Made by a program: the position numbers and the translations under genes. Below, one piece after another: positions 23,595 to 36,547 of a stretch of DNA of 64,000 nucleotides (its first letter is position 1; each line of letters opens with the position of its first letter). The DNA comes from Epiperipatus broadwayi (taxonomy: Eukaryota > Onychophora > Udeonychophora > Euonychophora > Peripatidae). The DNA lies in the NCBI GenBank assembly GCA_028023455.1, contig JAQFVV010006246.1, positions 3,275,501 through 3,339,500 on the forward strand, written 5' to 3'. The notes under the pieces are model-generated. The model was not told the DNA's origin, did no database searches, and worked only from the letters and a program-made list of their open reading frames with translations.

Positions 23595-23611
23595 ATATTA
23601 AACTCTTCCAT

Positions 23612-24789
23612 TGTACTTTATATTTTTACTTATTAATATTTGCAGACAAAGAAAAGGTACATCAGCTTCACTCCCCCTCCCCAATCAAACAACTTAAATT
23701 TTCCCATCATCACTTACAAATACTTAAGGTCATTCTAGTATGTTTAGTTGTGTTATTTCATGCAACATTCGGTTTCCACATTTGATAGCAAAATTATGGC
23801 ACTGTATACTCTGACAATATTGATCCAAACACTAATAATTTATCTAGATAAAATCTCTATATTCACCTACATTTATATTGTACATTAAATTGACTTCTAT
23901 ATAATAATGAAGAGAACATAATTTTAATAAGCATGATTATTAAGTTAAGTTCTCTGCACCATTCAAGACTATAATTAACATTTACAATACTATACAACTT
24001 TTATTTACCAGATTTTACATTTTGGCTGTATACAATATAATCATATCAGACATACATCATTATAATTATCAAGCCCGCAAAGCCACAACTTGTCTTATCT
24101 ATGTCACAATATAACCATACATCAAATGTTGGGAATCCAGAAATCAACTTCATATCTAATCATTGTGACTTGACACATCAGATATCAACAACTAGCACTA
24201 TAATTATCCACCATTAATAAATCATGTAGCTATGTTAGAGCACCAAAGAACCCACTATAATCATCATCATTGGGTCATAATACACTGGACAACAAAAACC
24301 AGTTCTATAGTTAATCATCCATCAAACAATCAGGCCACTATGTTGTGCCAGAAAACCTCACCAGGATCATCATCAGCCAATCAACCAATGCTACCACATT
24401 TGTCTTACAGAAAACGTATATTGAGATCATCATCATTGCACAGTTGATTGAGCTACCACTTTCATACAACAAAATCCATATTGCAATCTATCTACTGAGA
24501 TGACAAATATATCTCAAGCCACCATGATGGACATCCAGTAAACATAGTCTATAATCATCACCACTGTGACCAAATGCATGCCCATCAATCCCAAAATATG
24601 TCCACCAGGCCACAATGCATCTACTGATGCCACAATGTATCTATCAAGCCACCATGTTGGGGGATAGCAAATGTACTATTCATCATGATCAATCAATCAA
24701 TCAAACCAGGCCATGTCGAGGCGACAGGCCATGTCGAAGCCATGTCTAGGCTATGTCTGCCCCATGATGGGCGAACAGAAAATGTATTC
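23612..24789. other. Leader region of the giant-LTR element, with degenerate minisatellite
   Basis: Non-coding stretch between the upstream LTR (24790-29417) and the gag-like start. From about 24210 to 24780 it holds loosely repeated segments built on atcatcatc, ccaccatgttg and ccatgtc(g/t)a words. The + strand frames here are repeat translations. The primer-binding site should lie just inside 24789; I could not match it to a tRNA with confidence. Confidence 0.6.
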
Positions 24790-27700
24790 TATAACCTACA
24801 CTCCCAACACCGCTCATATACATTACATGAGTGAAATGCCCAGGTGCCAGTTCTATTAATAAATAGAACAATATAACAAAATATATAATACAAAATTATT
24901 ACTGAGACCCTATATTTAAGTTTATGTTCAGCTCAGCTCAGTTGGAGGCTATAGGCAGTTCATAAGATATATGATAATAAATGAATAAAAGAAGAAATAT
25001 TACAAAACATTTAATATAATATAAATTCCTTTGTTAATTAATTGTATGATAAAGAATCATAATGTTTATTTGGTACAGTCTATTAAAATATACTTTAAAC
25101 TTAATTTTTTCCTTCATCCAAGTATAACATATATCAGCTTGCTATAATTATAATCTTAAACTATTCTATGACTTGGCATATTATAATCTAAACATCTACT
25201 TTAATGCCAATCAAGAAATAAACAATAAAATCTCGGGGAATTTTAACAAACACAGTTGAATTAAATAAATCCATTGGCCCATAAGTTACAATTCTAAAAT
25301 AAGATAAAAATGTAATGAAACAAATTGACTAAAATATTTTACTGTGTTTCAATAATAAGATAATGACAGAGATAGGGTATTTTAATCTCATATCATCATC
25401 TAACAAATATACTGACTTGGCAACCTTTCTAATACATTTATCCAGTGGCAAATGTTCTTTATAATGTTTGGATTAAGAAAAACAATATTGTCAGACACTA
25501 GCAAATTTAATATTATAACTCTAAAATAATATATCTATTTTGTAATAGATTTATGAAATGTGGAGATCTGGAAATGGAAATACGAATGTACACAAGAATA
25601 ACTCAAGACACAGTTTTTAAGATTTTAAATAACTAAAACAAATCATTTATTACAATAAAATAAACTTGGTTTAACATGATATTAACAAATGGACTATTTG
25701 TCTTACAGATTTTTAAATTATCAAATAAACTTTAAGCATCAGTTCGGGATTATCCCTTACTATCAAAGCAAATTAATAACAAAACTTAAATATCCTGACT
25801 TCGAACACATGCTTTGCCTACATGTTTCATCTACATGACAATAAATAAATAATGTTATATTATTAGCACAAAAAAAAATACTTTTGAGAGGATATTACTC
25901 TTGATTAACAAAATAAATCAAATTAATTATATTTGGCTCTTAACAAAGCAACTTTCTCTAATTGACTAAATAATCACTTTCAATTACATATACCTTTCAT
26001 GCATAGCAACAAAATCATGTTTATTCTGATGATTTGATGATTTATAACCTTTATTTAAATAAATACACTGTATTTTAAAATATTTATTTCCCGTTTTAAT
26101 ATCAATACTTTATACTTCTATTTAAATGAATGTAATATATTTCAAAAGCATTTATTTCTCATTTTAATTTCAATAATTCTATATTTTATATATGCGATAT
26201 TATTTATATTACGCGTGTGTGTGCATGTTCAAGCAGCAATAATATAAAATAATCTTTTCTATAAACTCTCTCCATTCATTAAGAAGATATCATACAATTA
26301 TTTTATTTTGGACAATGTCGTAATTCATCAATAAAATAAGACACTAATATTACATCAAGAATTAATTCAACAGTTTATCTGGCCACATATTAATTAACAC
26401 AGAGCTATATTCTTATGATTATACAGACTATACGTTATAAGGGAATTCTACATGAGGAGCAGATAAACTTTTACTGAACACTTCTACAATAATTCATCTG
26501 ATTCTAAATATACTTTTGGTGGGGACTTTTTCCTCATCACCAGAATCTAAGAAAAAAACGTCACATAACTTCCTAAGCATCATTTAATCATACTTCAACA
26601 ATAACTCATCTACTTCTAAATACATTATTGGTGGGGACTTTTTCCTCATCACCAGGCTCTAAGAAAACATCACTTCAAAATATCATTTAATCATACGCAT
26701 ATAATATCAACTGGGCTCTACTCATGGAAAATTATTAACATAGACTACATAAGCAAAATCTTTTATCCCTACAGACATTATAACACAATCAGATTTCTTT
26801 CCATTCTCATAGCTTTTCTAAATATCGAACATTATAAATGCACGCTGGCAGATAAATACATACAGATAACATACTAATCCATTCAACTCAGCAGAATATG
26901 ACAACGTCTGAAATTTATACATAAAATATTCACAAACTGAACTTTATCAAACAAATGTCATAATTGTGCAAAACAAACACACACCCGCGAACAAAAATAT
27001 ATATAAAATTAACTCTAAATTACGCACTATGCAGGCAACATGGTAATTAAATATTGCATTAAGGTATAACTTTTAATTCAAAATAAACTTTAGGTTACTT
27101 TTAAAATTTAATATTTATAATTATTACGAACGAACTTTCTTTCATATCTTGCAAACTATTTCTATTATACGTTCATTGATTCAAAAAAAAAATTCTCACT
27201 TTGAGATAATAAAGTATGCAAAATAAATATGAACCTCTCTAATAATATATTTTTAAAAAAATATTTCTTTCTTTTACTTTCGTAAAAGAACAGTAAGACC
27301 TATTTGAACACAATCAATTTTTATCAGCGTATTCCTCACTTGGATCCGCTTCAGAGACGGTCTTAAAGATCAAAATAACCCAAATTATAAATAAACATAA
27401 TAATAAATAAACCTATCTACCTATCATATACATTAATTATGACAAGCAATAAAAAAAAATAAAGAAACAAAGGTTATTAGTTTTGTAACTTAAAATAAAA
27501 GTTCACTTGCAAAGCTCTGTTCCAGGTTTATGAAACAATATGGAACACATTCCAAACTGAATTTAAATTAAAATAAACTGCTGTAGGATAACCAAACAAA
27601 TATAATCATGCTTAAATAGGACTCGGCATATTCAATGATCATAACAAAGTTATTTAAGTTACTGTATCATACATAAGCACTCAATTTATCTTCTATTATG

Positions 27701-29417
27701 ATGAGAATATAATAAATTCTTAACTACTGTTGGACAGGAATTATCTCACTTATTCCATTGTAGTTCTAAATTAAATACGTAACTATTTTAGTAGTTTCTT
27801 GAATAGCATTTAACACTTTATAATTTATTATACACCTGGTTTATTCTTAAATATTGTCCATTAAGATACCGTGTTTCCTTAGTAATTCTTCAATTAATAA
27901 TATTTTGTTTTATTTTCCATCTTTATCGAAGAGAACAAAAATTATCCGCATTTCTATCCTTCCATTCGATTTATGCAAATACTTAATTTGAAGTAGCTCA
28001 CATTTTATTTCCTTCATTTAAAATACGTATTATTTCCAGAAATACCAGTCAAACGAATACTGTCATCTCTTTATGATGAATTTAAACTTGGCATGATTTA
28101 TCAAACTATGCATATCCTTAAATTTATGTTTAATTCTCACAAAAACATAACACGGAAAATAGTGAAGAATTAAAATATATTCTGTAAAATAGTTCTGCAT
28201 GTGTTTTCCAGATATATTAAAGAACACACATTGGTTAATGATACAACAATAATATTCATGCAATTTATTCCTATTTAAAATGACAATTAAGTGAAGTAAC
28301 ATAGACTGGACATTATTAACATACATTTTTAAAAGAGCAATAATTAGGAAGAAGTTAATTCAATATGTTTAAATCAAGGAGAGTAAAGTAAACTGAGTAC
28401 CTTTTTAAAATTTAGAACTGCATTGTGAAATTAACTTGTCCCATAATAAATTTCTTGGGATTCTTTCGAAATTTTACTCCAAAGTCTTTTTAAAATCAAT
28501 TTAACTTCAGCAACTGGTTTTGCTTTCACAAAAAATGAGCCACTCTTTTTGGCTACAATTACATTACATAATAAGCAAATTTTCCACTGGAGATCTTTGT
28601 TAAAAATAGCTCTCTTTAGCAAAGATCATTTTTTCCCACAAGGTTACTCCCACGCTTCTCTTCTAGCTAACCTAATTACATATTCAAAAAAAAAAATCTT
28701 TTCCAAAAAAAAAATCACTTTGATTTTTAGAATTAAAATCAAGATAAAAATAATAATAAAATAAATAGCTTTTACAAACTTGAAAGAAAAATGAATATTA
28801 ATTAACTATTAAATAAAAATGATTAATAATTTATTTAATTTGTAAAATCTCTTGATTCAACTATCTATTAATCATTGGAAGGAAATATATAATTGTTAAA
28901 TTATTTAAGATAATTATTGTAATTTAAAGGTTTTTATTGTGAATATACTATTGTTTGCTGTTATTAAAAGATGAAAATGAAATGAAAATGATGCAGAGTC
29001 ATACATGCATACACATGTACTACCAACTAAATATTAAACTATCTTAACTAAATATAATTGAAATGGCTATTAATTGTTGACAAAAGGATAAGTATTAATG
29101 AATAAAGAATTTTAAAACCATTCAACTAATACTACAATGATATAAAATAACTTTGCATCTTTCTGACAAAATGTATTAATTCCATTAATAAACAACCCTT
29201 CTTCCTTACACTAAATACCTCATTAACCACACAAATAATAATGAATACCTATCAAGTGGTCAATAAAATGCATAAGCTATCCATATCTAAGCTTCAAACA
29301 ATCCCCAGCAAAAAATTTTAAAATTCTAAGGCTATTTCATTTTTTTTAAAATATAATATAACTATTTAATGCAGATACAAAGTATCTTAAACCCTTGTGC
29401 CCATTCAGATGGTCACA
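24790..29417 (-). mobile_element. Giant LTR (5' LTR in element orientation)
   Basis: A 4,628-bp partner of 13102-18937, from TATAACCTACAC to GGTCACA on the + strand, followed by (AT)n. It lacks the Penelope insertion and so documents the empty site. It also carries an extra partial duplication near 26565-26660 (a tttggtggggactttttcctcatcaccag-type segment occurs twice) that the other LTR lacks. Confidence 0.8.
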
Positions 29418-29578
29418 ATATATATATATATATAAACAAATAATTAACAGTATAAACAATATTGTAGTTTAAATTCTTTTGAAGCGCTTTTGATTACATA
29501 ATAACCCTTGTCAGCTTTAACTGAATTTCAAGCTTTTTTAAACTTAATGTTACATATATTTTCATAAGCTGTCTATGG

Positions 29579-30860
29579 CTATATTTGCAGCTTGCCTATT
29601 AATAATACCATCCTTATAATTATCAAACAAAATTGCCTCTTTAATTTTTCTCTTTTTATGATTCCTTCCATTAATATTTTTATTTCATTACTATTAAATG
29701 TAAACCTATAATTACAAGTTTTTTCATGGTCAAAGAATACTGAAGCTGTACCAAATTGACTATTTACATTATTTTTAATTCGGTTGTATAATAATTGATG
29801 CTCCTTCAATCTTTTTTCCACAGAACATCTCAATTCACTGATATATAATTTTTGACATCCACATGAAATATGATAAATTATATTTCTTCTTTGCAATTTA
29901 GGAATTATATTCTTTGAATTATTAATCAATCAATTAATATTTGGAGGAACACAAAATGAAATATACTTTTCTTTAAATATATTTTTAATTAATTTAGATT
30001 TCATGTTATTTATAAATGACATAGATAACCATTTTTTTATTATCTAAGGTAACATTGCAAACCTTATTATTATTAAATGAATTTACTGTATGCAAGATTT
30101 GGATGTTATCATAACCAACCTTTAAAAGTTCATTAGCAAAAAGTTCAATATTTCAAATTTTATCACTCTTATATTTACATAATTTATCATTGCGAGACTT
30201 GCCATTTTATGTATCATTGGAACACATGATTTAAAATGAATATATCCTCTTTCTCCAATAGGTTTAAAAATTAATTTGTAACTTAAATCAGTAGCATCTC
30301 TAAGTATTTGTAAATCCAATAATTTTATTTTTCCTTTCTGTTCATTTTCAATAGTCCATTTTAAAGTCTTTAAATTATTCAGATTATATAAAAGATCATC
30401 AATAATGTCTTTAGGATCACAAACAAAAACATCATCAACATATGTATATAAATTTTAATATCTTCAAAATCATAAGAATTAAATATAATATCCTCATATT
30501 TTGGCAATGTAAAATTACAAATTTGTTCTACCGTAGGTAATCCTACTTGCCATTCTTTACCCATTTTATAAAACTTATCATTATTTGTTGCAATAATATC
30601 ATCACTTATAAATATTAGTGATTCAATAATAAAATTTAATAATTGCTTATTTACTGATATATTAGTTAGTTTAATTTCAATTAAACTTATAGATTCAAGA
30701 TGTTCAATTGATCCATACAATTCCATTACATCCAATGAAGCTACCAGATCATTATCATTTATTTTTATACTTTTAATTCTATCAACAAATTCATAAGAAG
30801 ATGCAATTGTATATCTTCCAAAACCCAAAATAACTTGTAACAATTTACCAATATATTTAG
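29579..30860 (-). pseudogene. Penelope-like RT plus GIY-YIG, minus arm, broken
   Basis: Starts inside the RT (GFGRYTIASSYEFVDRI), then SLDVMELYGSIEHLESI (first Asp), KEWQVGLPTVEQICNF, and a region around 30440 where the YVDD-type box is disrupted by a frameshift (YIHMLMMF in the open frame). The thumb pieces lie near 30319-30122, and the GIY-YIG near 29929-29600 has IYHISCGCQKLYISELRCSVEKRLKEHQ, with S in place of the G of YIG. Several stops and frameshifts. Confidence 0.85.
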
Positions 30861-30869
30861 TGATAAAAT

Positions 30870-31466
30870 TTTAAATATTGAACTCTTTGCTAATGAACTT
30901 TTAAAGGTTAGTTATAATAAAAATCAAATCTTGTGTACATTAAATTCATTTAATAATAAGAAGAGGGTTGGCAATGTTACCTTAGATAATAAAAAATGGA
31001 TATCTATGCCATTTATAAATAACATGCAATCTAAATTAATTAAGAATATATTTAAAGAAAAGTATAATATTTCATTTTGTGTTTGATTAATAATTCTAAG
31101 AATATAAATCCTATGTTGCAAAGAAATAATATAATTTATCATATTTCATGTGGATGTCAAAAATTATATATCAGTGAATCGAGATATTCTGTGGAAAAAA
31201 GATTGAAGGAGCACCAATTATTATATAATCGAATTAAAAATAATGTAAATAGTCAATTTGGTACAGCTTCAGTGTTCTTTGACCATGAAAAAACTTGTAA
31301 TTATAGGATTATATTTAATAGTAATGAAATAAAAATGTTAATGGAAGAAAGGAATCATAAAAAGAGGAAAATTAAAGAGGCAATTTTGATTGATAAATAT
31401 AAGAATAATGTTATGAAAAGGCAAGTTGCAAATATGGCCATATACAGCTTATGGAAATATATGTAA
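30870..31466 (+). pseudogene. Penelope-like C-terminus, plus arm
   Basis: Frame pieces ELFANELLKVSYNKNQ (about 30885) and VTLDNKKWISMPFINN precede the endonuclease frame at 31077-31466, which has NIIYHISCGCQKLYISESRYSVEKRL and the tail NHKKRKIKEAILIDKYKNN. It matches the minus arm closely but lost the RT core. A stop follows FCV near 31084. Confidence 0.85.
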
Positions 31467-31636
31467 CATTAAATTTAAAAAAAAATTGAAATTTAGTTAA
31501 AGCTGACAAGGATTACTACGTAATTGAAAACACTTCAAAAGAATTTAAACTACAATATTGTTTATGCCATTAATTATATATGTTTTTATACATATTTTCT
31601 ATAATGGGTATTGTACTATTACATATATATATATAC

Positions 31637-33379
31637 TGTAACGTGATGTACCTTTTCCATATATTTTTTACACATATAATGTAGTATTGTAAGATCATGT
31701 GTATGTATATATAACGATACACGTATATGCGTAATTGTTTAAAAGATAATTAGAAAGTTATTCCATTTTTATCGCCCAGCATATTTATGAGCATCAATTT
31801 ATGACCTCAAGCACCAATCCTATATTTCTATAAGAATTATGCTGGGAGAGCTGGAATACCAATATGGAAATGCCCCTGGACTAGCTTTGCTCAGGGCGGG
31901 TGGTAAAATTTACCGGCAGTAGATCTAACCCTCCCTTTTTCGTTTTATTTTAAAAAAAAAAAACTCATAACACAAAAAAAAACCATTCATTTTATACACA
32001 TTTATTAGCAATGATATTTACGTATCTATAAAAAAAAAAAACATTATTTATGTAAGTTGAATTAGTGTCTTTTTTCTCTTTTAAATCAAAGATTCATATC
32101 AGTTTCTTTTTTTTTGTTTGCTCTTTTCTTTTTTTGCAAAAACTCCCACACACACAAATATGCTATTATATGTATTTTGCACCGAAGATTTAATTGGACT
32201 AATTTACACACTAATAAATTCTGTAGAAAATAGTTTGACCTCTCCAGGAAAATAAAAAGAAATTTTAAGTTCGCATTTGGGTCAAATAACAGTTTTCTCA
32301 ATTTCATGGAGTAAGCTTACTAAAAGTGACATATATATGGAAATAGGAAAAAAAAATACCTGCATTTCCCCAGAGAATTGATCGAATCCACCTGGTGAAA
32401 AGGGAATCTCTGGTCCTTTGTCGGTGAACGAACTTTTTTTTTTTTTGAAGTTTGGGTTCCATGGCTAAAGTCTATTTATTTATTTATTTTCTTCATCATA
32501 TGGCAGTTCAACATTGTTGCTTATTGAGGCAAATTCTCTGGGCTTGACATCCCTTCTTCAATATTGGCAGCTGCTATACATTCGGGGGGGGGGGGGATTC
32601 AGACCCTACGTACGTTGAAGCCTTTACCCCAGCCTGACCATATTTTATCAAATGTATATCACATTGATCTCTCGATTCTTATTTCTCTTTATCAGTCTAC
32701 CGTCCGCTTTCTTCCACCTCCAAACTTATACTAATCTCTATTCTTTTTTTTTTAATTATCGAATTTATTTTTCTTTTTTCATTTATTTTCAATTATATTT
32801 CCAGTCACATTCTGTATGCCTTTGTTGGAATGCACCACAAAGGATTTTTACACATATTTCTTTCCAATTAATATTTAATTAGCATTAGACATTCCACGAT
32901 TTTTATAATAATTACTTCCATTGTACTGCAAAATCAGTCTTCCACCTTGACATTTATAGTTCTTTTGTTGACTAAATATGTATATATTTAAAAATTTTAT
33001 CAAACAAAATGTTTCCTTTTTATTTTGTGAATTTTTCATTTTTAATGGTTCAAAAACACACTCACACATATACATAGCGATGTGTATAGCTGGGTTTTGC
33101 AAAAGAAAAATCAGAGCAAGGGTATAACCCCCCCCATACCTCTTTTATGAATTCTCTTTTTTTTAATTAAAATAACTAAATCAATCCAATCCGACCATGC
33201 AAATAACCATTGATTGTACATCAACTGGTAAATATTAAGTTTTGTTAGTAAAGTAATATATATTTTTATTAATACGTTAGTAATAAGATATATATATATA
33301 TATCAATAATGTGTTAAATATACGAATCCGTATTTGTCTAATTATCGCAACAGGGTTTGATTATGCCTGCCCTGTTGCA
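31637..33379 (-). repeat. 3' LTR of the Gypsy element
   Basis: 1,743 bp; + strand ends TGTAACGTG and CCTGTTGCA, which in element direction is TGCAAC...GTTACA. Differs from the other LTR at several percent of sites with many homopolymer indels. The element-side terminus forms a strong hairpin, GCAACAGGG with CCCTGTTGC. Short frames here (32086-32307, 32652-32882, 32875-33102) are spurious. Confidence 0.92.
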
Positions 33380-33392
33380 ATACCCCCCTCCC
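33380..33392 (-). promoter_or_regulatory. Polypurine tract of the Gypsy element
   Basis: On the minus strand GGGAGGGGGGTAT directly abuts the LTR start TGCAAC, as required for plus-strand priming. Confidence 0.88.
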
Positions 33393-33411
33393 AGAAGCCT
33401 TCAAATACAGT

Positions 33412-36400
33412 CTATGGATTTGAATGGCTCCTAAATATGAACCGTTCATACCGGCATGGGGCTTGAGGGAATGAGGATTGTATGATCCCCTTAATCTCCT
33501 GCTCAGTATTCACCCAGAATGCATTATCCCCCTGACATTTAACAATAGAGAAAGGTCCCTCATACAAACTGTGAAATTTCTTACAGATAAATTTCCCTGG
33601 TTTGCTCACATGTGGGGTTTTCACCATGACTACATCACCAACTTTAAACTGATGAGGCTTCTCCAGTGTATGTTTGTTTCTTTCCTGACTCCTTTTCAAA
33701 AGTGTATGATATGCCTGCTCTTGGTCCTCCTCCACATTTATTGGCATTTTCTTTGGTCCTGGTATTTTGGCCTTGATTAATTTAGGGGTATGTTTGCCAA
33801 AATTGAGCCGCATGGGAGAAAATCCTGTGGACTCATTAACTGCCCAATTTATGTGTTTTAGTATTTCTGGGATCTTTTTAACCTATCCTCGGTGATAAGT
33901 GGGGAATGTATGTCCTAAACAACCTACCCAACTCATGCATCATCAGCTCACATGGGTTCGATTACGGATTTCTAATTGATGTTAGTATGTGTTGGATTCC
34001 TGACTTCTGAACCCATGATTTCCATTCACCAGAGATAAATGATGTGTCATGATCCTAGAGGATGCTTTGGGGTTTTCCCATCACTGTAAAATATTCCTTT
34101 TTTAAGATTTATGGTGTTTCGGGTATTTGCTTGGGTCATGGGATATGCAGCCACAAGTTTACTGAATAGATCATACACCACCAACAAATATTTTTTTCTA
34201 TTAAAGGCGGGCAATGATCCATAATAATCTATTGCAATCATCTCATATGGCTTTTTTGGAATTATGGAGGTGATTGGGACTGCATAATTCCTATTAGCCG
34301 GCTTCGGTTTCTGGCAAAGTTCACATTGCCTAATCATCCTCAGGACATCCCGTGCATGCCTGGCCAATAAACCCACTGTTTGAGCCACTTTTCAGTTTTC
34401 CATATCCCATAGTGTCCATGTATTGGTGGACATGAGTCACCACTGCATTCCATATTTTCTGGGGTATTACAGATTTCCAACTTTCCGGTGCCCTTTTTGT
34501 TCTGTATTGGAGAACAGCTTGGTCAAGTTTGTATCGGTTGATCCAACTTCTGGACTCATCATTGTTTTTTCTTGTATTCCCTTCCAGTTGTGCAATTATT
34601 TGACTTAACTGGGCATCCTCCCTCTGACACTGGGCTAATCTCGTAAGATCATTCTCTACCTCCTCATTAATCCTTAAGTTTATTTCTGCCACATATAAAT
34701 TTTCAGTTTTAAAATGACATGATGACAAATGCACTGCATTACAGCTAAGAGCATCAGCTACAATGTTATCTGGCCCCTTACAATGCTTTATCACATATTT
34801 ATACTCTTGGAGGTATAGGCTCCATCGCACTAATTAACTATTTGTCAGATAACTATGGTTAATAAATTCTAAACTCTTATGATCCGTAACCACAATTATT
34901 TTTGATCCCAACAACAATGTGCAGAGTTTTTGGAATGACCAAACAATGGCTAAAGCTTTCTTTTCTGTGGCAGTGTAATGACGCTCAGGACCTTTGAGCA
35001 GCCTACTTAAAAAATACAGCACTTTCATCTGACCATTCTCTTGAATCTATGATACTGTTGCTCCCAGCCCATACCCACTGCTGTCAATCTGCACTACAAA
35101 GAGTTTCTCAAAATCGAGAAAAGCCAGCATTACGTTTCATGAACCCTTGCTTCTCTGTCTCAAAAGCCTGGCTTTGCTTTTCACCCCACTCCCACACTAC
35201 ATCTTTTCTCAGTAATATAACTAGTGGTTCCATATGTTGAGCAAACTGCTCCTGAAAGCAGCTGTAGAAGTTACACATACCCAAAAAGGATCATATCTGC
35301 TTCTTGGACCTAGGTGCTGGGAAATCTTCAATGTCTGAGATTATAACTGGGTGTGGCTGGACACCCTGTGATCCTATAAGGTGGCCCAAGAATGTAACTT
35401 CCTCTTGAAAGAACACACTTTTCTTCAGGTTTACCTTGATCCCTTTATTCCAACATTCCCTTAAAAACATTGCCACATCTTTGGTATGTTCTTCCACAGT
35501 AGCCGATGCCACCAATACATCATCCACATACATTGTAACTGTTTTCTTGAACTTCATGAGATAATACCCAATCTAAGCATCGCAGTAAGCCAGCCCCACT
35601 GTTAATCAGGCTGAATGGCATACGGTTAAACTGATATGAGCAGCCATCATACCTAAAGGCAGTATACTTACGATCTTCTGGGCGCAGTCTTATCTGCCAA
35701 CAACTTGCTGTCAGATCGAATGTTGAAAAATTTTTTTCCTTTAAATCTCCGAGTAATTCTTGCATGGGTGGTGGTATGTTACAATCTGGCACTATGATTT
35801 TATTCAACTGCCTCTCATTGAGACATAACCATATGGAATTATCCTTTTTCTTGACGATGACTATCGGGTTACAATAAGCTGAAGAGCTTTTTGATGTAAT
35901 ACCCCATTCCAACCATTGATCTATCTGCTCCTTCACCTGCTCCCTATATTGATGAGAAATTAGTATGATTTTGCCTTAAATGGTTGTTTTTTATTTACTT
36001 CAATCCTTTGTTCGAACCCTGGGATCATGGCTGGCTTGTCTGAAAATACCTGATTGTATTCCTTCAGTATCTTTCTTAGTATTTCCTTCCCTTCTCCCCC
36101 AGCTATCTTCACCTGGTCTATTTTTTCCATTATCAAATCATCATTGTGTTCATTGACAACTTTCACAGTACCTATTGAACTATCCGTGCTATCCATTATA
36201 AATCCAACCACCTCCCTGTTACACATGGCTTGTCTACTTTTGTAGTTCAACTTGAATTTATATTTGTATAAAAAGTCAGTTCCCAATAAGACATCACAAA
36301 TCAAATTTTTCATGATTAGGAATACATGGGGGCAACTTATTCCATGGATTTTGACATCCAGCCATATTTGTTTGGGTTCAACCTTGGCCTTTCTGTTGTT

Positions 36401-36547
36401 GGCCATCGTGACTTGTACAGCTTTTAATGGTAGAACAGGTATATTTGGTTGTTCTCTGGTGAGTTTATAATACAATCTTTCTGTTATTACAGAGACCTGA
36501 CTCCCTGAATCAATAAGCGCTTCTACTTTTGTCTGTCCAGCTGCTAT
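33412..36547 (-). pseudogene. Ty3/Gypsy pol (protease, RT, RNase H, integrase), broken
   Basis: Minus strand. The protease has ALIDSGSQVSV near 36510 and CDVLLGTDFL near 36290. RT: WGITSKSSSAYCNPIVIVKKKD, then FSTFDLTASCWQIRL (first Asp) near 35715, YRFNRMPFSL-type motif written QFNRMPFSL, and the YVDDVLVAS active site near 35520. RNase H: ERHYTATEKKALAIVW, VVTDHKSLEF and PDNIVADALS. Integrase: zinc region HVHQYMDTMGYGK with RQCELCQKPKP, then IAIDYYGSLP, DHDTSFISGEWK and SNPCELMMHELGRLFRTY, followed by ESTGFSPMRLNFG and a C-terminal domain FKVGDVVMVKTP. Stops or frameshifts break it at about 35960, 35540, 35290-35030, 34830, 34380, 34050 and 33950. Confidence 0.93.

Larger units (their letters stand above)
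19122..23611 (-). pseudogene. Gag-like ORF relic split by a solo LTR
   Basis: A minus-strand frame starts at an ATG complementary to 23609-23611 (MEEFNIDEDLGGSQDI). It runs through an acidic and coiled-coil-like segment (DEINKSFSKQVLEMKKHSD, EMMLEMKEIFRKN), a middle with GHELKAYQKIKEIV and GVSSLGMKYPEML, and ends in a Cys/Lys-rich tail (CNHVKETDKLK, HIFCIDCLKRKK). Removing the solo LTR at 19465-22432 and one target copy restores an uninterrupted frame across the site (GSKHVMSSIEQIMEYCNH). Lesions: stops near 22973, 22814 and 22735, a frameshift near 22590, and a 181-bp tandem duplication near its start. Position between LTRs, coiled coil and basic Cys-rich end suggest a gag; the family is not recognised. 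Confidence 0.6.
29430..31585. mobile_element. Second head-to-head Penelope-like pair
   Basis: The minus-strand element 29430-30860 and a + strand fragment 30861-31585 face each other. Their 3' tails form an inverted repeat: aatattgtagtttaaattc at 29458 matches the complement of gaatttaaactacaatatt near 31540. The + arm is 5'-truncated within the RT thumb and so shorter. The family differs in sequence from the pair at 5538-12896. Confidence 0.85.

Noticed and set aside
24232-24447. Histidine-rich 71-codon frame
   Set aside because: It translates an atcatcatc-type degenerate repeat in a retroelement leader.
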